Shown here: piece after piece, positions 5,036 through 5,980 of the stretch
How positions within the stretch are numbered: the stretch's first letter is position 1
Layout: each line of letters opens with the position of its first letter
Assembly (NCBI GenBank): GCA_009927065.1
Contig: RFNU01000205.1
Span: 1 to 5,980, forward strand
DNA: 5,980 bases
Direction of reading: 5' to 3'
DNA from: a bacterium
Lineage (GTDB): Bacteria; Pseudomonadota; Gammaproteobacteria; Berkiellales; Berkiellaceae
The notes under the pieces: generated by a model
The model's database searches: none
The model's input: the letters and a program-made list of their open reading frames with translations, nothing else
What the model was told of the DNA's origin: nothing
Program-made: the position numbers and the translations under genes

Positions 5036-5935
5036 TCATGGAGCTGATCGCACGATGGACATCGTCATCTTATCGCCACAACAGCTACAAACCTTAGATC
5101 TCGGTTCATAGCGGCCAATGTTGTGCACGGTTTTACCTGCTCGCTCGCACTTATAAGAAAGAAACAAAAGGAGCTGTCCCCATCCGACATTATGAAGAGT
5201 GCGTGCCAGTTTTCTGTTTTTGACCGTGCCTTTGATATTCAAATCTTCAACAACAAAAGCTGTGTGGTGTGTTTTCACCAGATCTACTGTCCTTTGCTGA
5301 ACACGCAATGTCTTGAGTGAATTTTTTAGCAACCTTGGATTATTAATCTTATGACCATCGCTATCAATCAAAAAATTATTCAATCCAAGGTCAATGCCTA
5401 AGGTGTTTTCTAGTTTAATCTCTTGAACAACAGGCGCAACACTGTGCTGTGTTTCATCAACGAGCACACGATCATCATCATGGCGGCAAGGTGTTGCTGT
5501 GATGACAGTCACTGTCTTGATTCGACTTTCAAAGGAGCAATTTATTTTTGGCAAATGGGAATATTCTTCTTCAAAATCAACAGTGAAATGCTGTGGATAT
5601 TGAAAAGGTTGTTGAGGATGAGTCTTTCTTTTGAACTTGGGATAGCCTCGTTTGTGTTTTAAAAAACCTTGGAATGCTGAGTCCCCATGCAATAAGGCTG
5701 CTAATAAGGACTGACTGTTGACTTCATTGAGCCAAACAAACTCTGGATTTTTCTTTTTTGCCACAAGTTGCCCTTGTAGTTCTGATTTGGACAGACTTTT
5801 TTTGGTTTGCTCGTTATGATCGCTCTTAAGTTCTAATGCCCCATAATAGACACGACGTACACAACCAAAATGCTTTTTCAGCAACCTTTCTTGTTCTTCG
5901 TCAAGATAGAGGCGATAGCGATAAGCTTTGATCAT
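5036..5935 (-). pseudogene. tnpB: TnpB, RNA-guided nuclease/transposon accessory protein, disrupted N-terminal part
   Basis: TnpB is the RuvC-like, omegaRNA-guided nuclease of IS200/IS605 elements and the ancestor of Cas12. The opening MIKAYRYRLY, HFGCVRRVY (22-30), EVNSQSLLAAL (71-81) and GYPKFKRK (97-104) are standard TnpB wording. RuvC-I is GIDLGLNNF (180-188, D182), RuvC-II is VVEDLNIKG (228-236, E230), and the first cysteine pair is CSCC (283-286). The 299-codon ORF is short against roughly 370-400. About 40 residues normally found between the QQR helix and the LVK...VVEDLN strand are missing near residue 216. A few more appear lost near 131. The frame breaks after CGDKM (286-290), so a foreign tail ends at 5036 and the second CxxC and RuvC-III continue in another frame. 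The ATG at 5935 has no Shine-Dalgarno, and the frame stays open to the window edge. It is very likely an inactive pseudogene. Confidence 0.88.
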
Positions 5936-5980
5936 GTGTTTTGTTTTTCGAGCACATTTTTTTTGACCTGATGGCTGTTG

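Larger units (their letters stand above)
4807..5064 (-). pseudogene. tnpB: Frameshifted C-terminal part of TnpB
   Basis: In the frame one base off from the upstream reading frame, translation from 5064 gives RCPSCDQLHDRDINARRN and continues to a TAA at 4807-4809. CPSC (5061-5050) is the second cysteine pair of the TnpB zinc finger. HDRDINA (5040-5020) carries the third RuvC catalytic aspartate. This segment therefore belongs to the same gene as the ORF ending at 5036 but is separated by a frameshift and by loss of about ten codons between the two cysteine pairs. The last 60 or so codons, from GLADTQ on, are Arg/Lys-rich. They overlap four hairpins, so this DNA probably serves as omegaRNA as much as coding sequence. 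It could not be translated as part of TnpB without frameshifting. Confidence 0.8.
4807..5980 (-). mobile_element. Decayed IS200/IS605-group (IS1341-like, tnpB-only) insertion element, partial
   Basis: The element is recognised from its TnpB gene and the hairpin-rich 3' part that follows it. No TnpA (Y1 or serine recombinase) is present in the window, so the visible element would not be autonomous. The right end lies on the apaH side: the outermost hairpin (4845-4881) and the following GAATGTCACG segment on the - strand resemble right ends of this group. The exact boundary between about 4807 and 4845 is not resolved, and the left end is near or beyond the window edge. These elements do not make target-site duplications or have long terminal inverted repeats, and none are seen. 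Confidence 0.7.

Noticed and set aside
5123..5320. 65-codon ORF on the + strand
   Set aside because: It lies entirely opposite the TnpB coding sequence, has no Shine-Dalgarno, and its product resembles no family. It is an antisense shadow.
5423..5662. 79-codon ORF on the + strand
   Set aside because: It is antisense to conserved TnpB segments between the GYPKFK block and RuvC-I. Its composition is not protein-like, with a run of Met/Ile and Cys.
1..5980. CRISPR array, tRNA or rRNA gene
   Set aside because: No regularly spaced repeats, no cloverleaf with a TTCRA-type T-loop, and no conserved rRNA segments were seen on either strand.

Overview
The window is A+T-rich and looks like a piece of a reduced, probably host-associated gammaproteobacterial genome. 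The main reason is a compressed version of the classical lptD-surA-pdxA-rsmA-apaG-apaH neighbourhood: a SurA-like chaperone gene, rsmA and apaH sit side by side, but pdxA and apaG are absent, apaH is inverted, and the gene before surA is a membrane acyltransferase instead of lptD. No organism can be named from sequence alone.

Left to right: 1-268 is noncoding or relic DNA. It holds a long inverted repeat (95-153), a candidate promoter, and a good Shine-Dalgarno sequence for a 308-residue aspartokinase (269-1195) that consists of the catalytic domain only. A 130-bp gap with a perfect TATAAT box precedes a three-gene run on the + strand: a PlsC-type acyltransferase (1326-2138), a SurA-like periplasmic protein (2173-3249) and rsmA (3249-4019). 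surA and rsmA overlap by one base. apaH (3970-4791) lies on the - strand and converges on rsmA with 50 bp of overlapping coding sequence.

From about 4807 to the right edge, the - strand carries a decayed IS200/IS605-group (IS1341-like) element. Its TnpB gene has lost an internal helical block and is frameshifted inside its zinc finger, so the last RuvC motif is out of frame. The 3' part still encodes four consecutive hairpins on the tnpB-sense strand, as expected for an omegaRNA (reRNA) scaffold overlapping the tnpB end and the right end of the element. The element ends within a few tens of bases of the apaH ribosome-binding site, so apaH expression may depend on the element.

Functionally, the intact genes cover the first step of the aspartate pathway (relevant to lysine and diaminopimelate supply), phospholipid acylation, outer-membrane protein assembly, 16S rRNA maturation and diadenosine tetraphosphate hydrolysis. 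This is an envelope and translation core set. The less ordinary parts are the TnpB/omegaRNA relic abutting apaH, the single-domain aspartokinase, the eroded SurA, and short sequence similarities between the left edge of the window and the transposon at the right.
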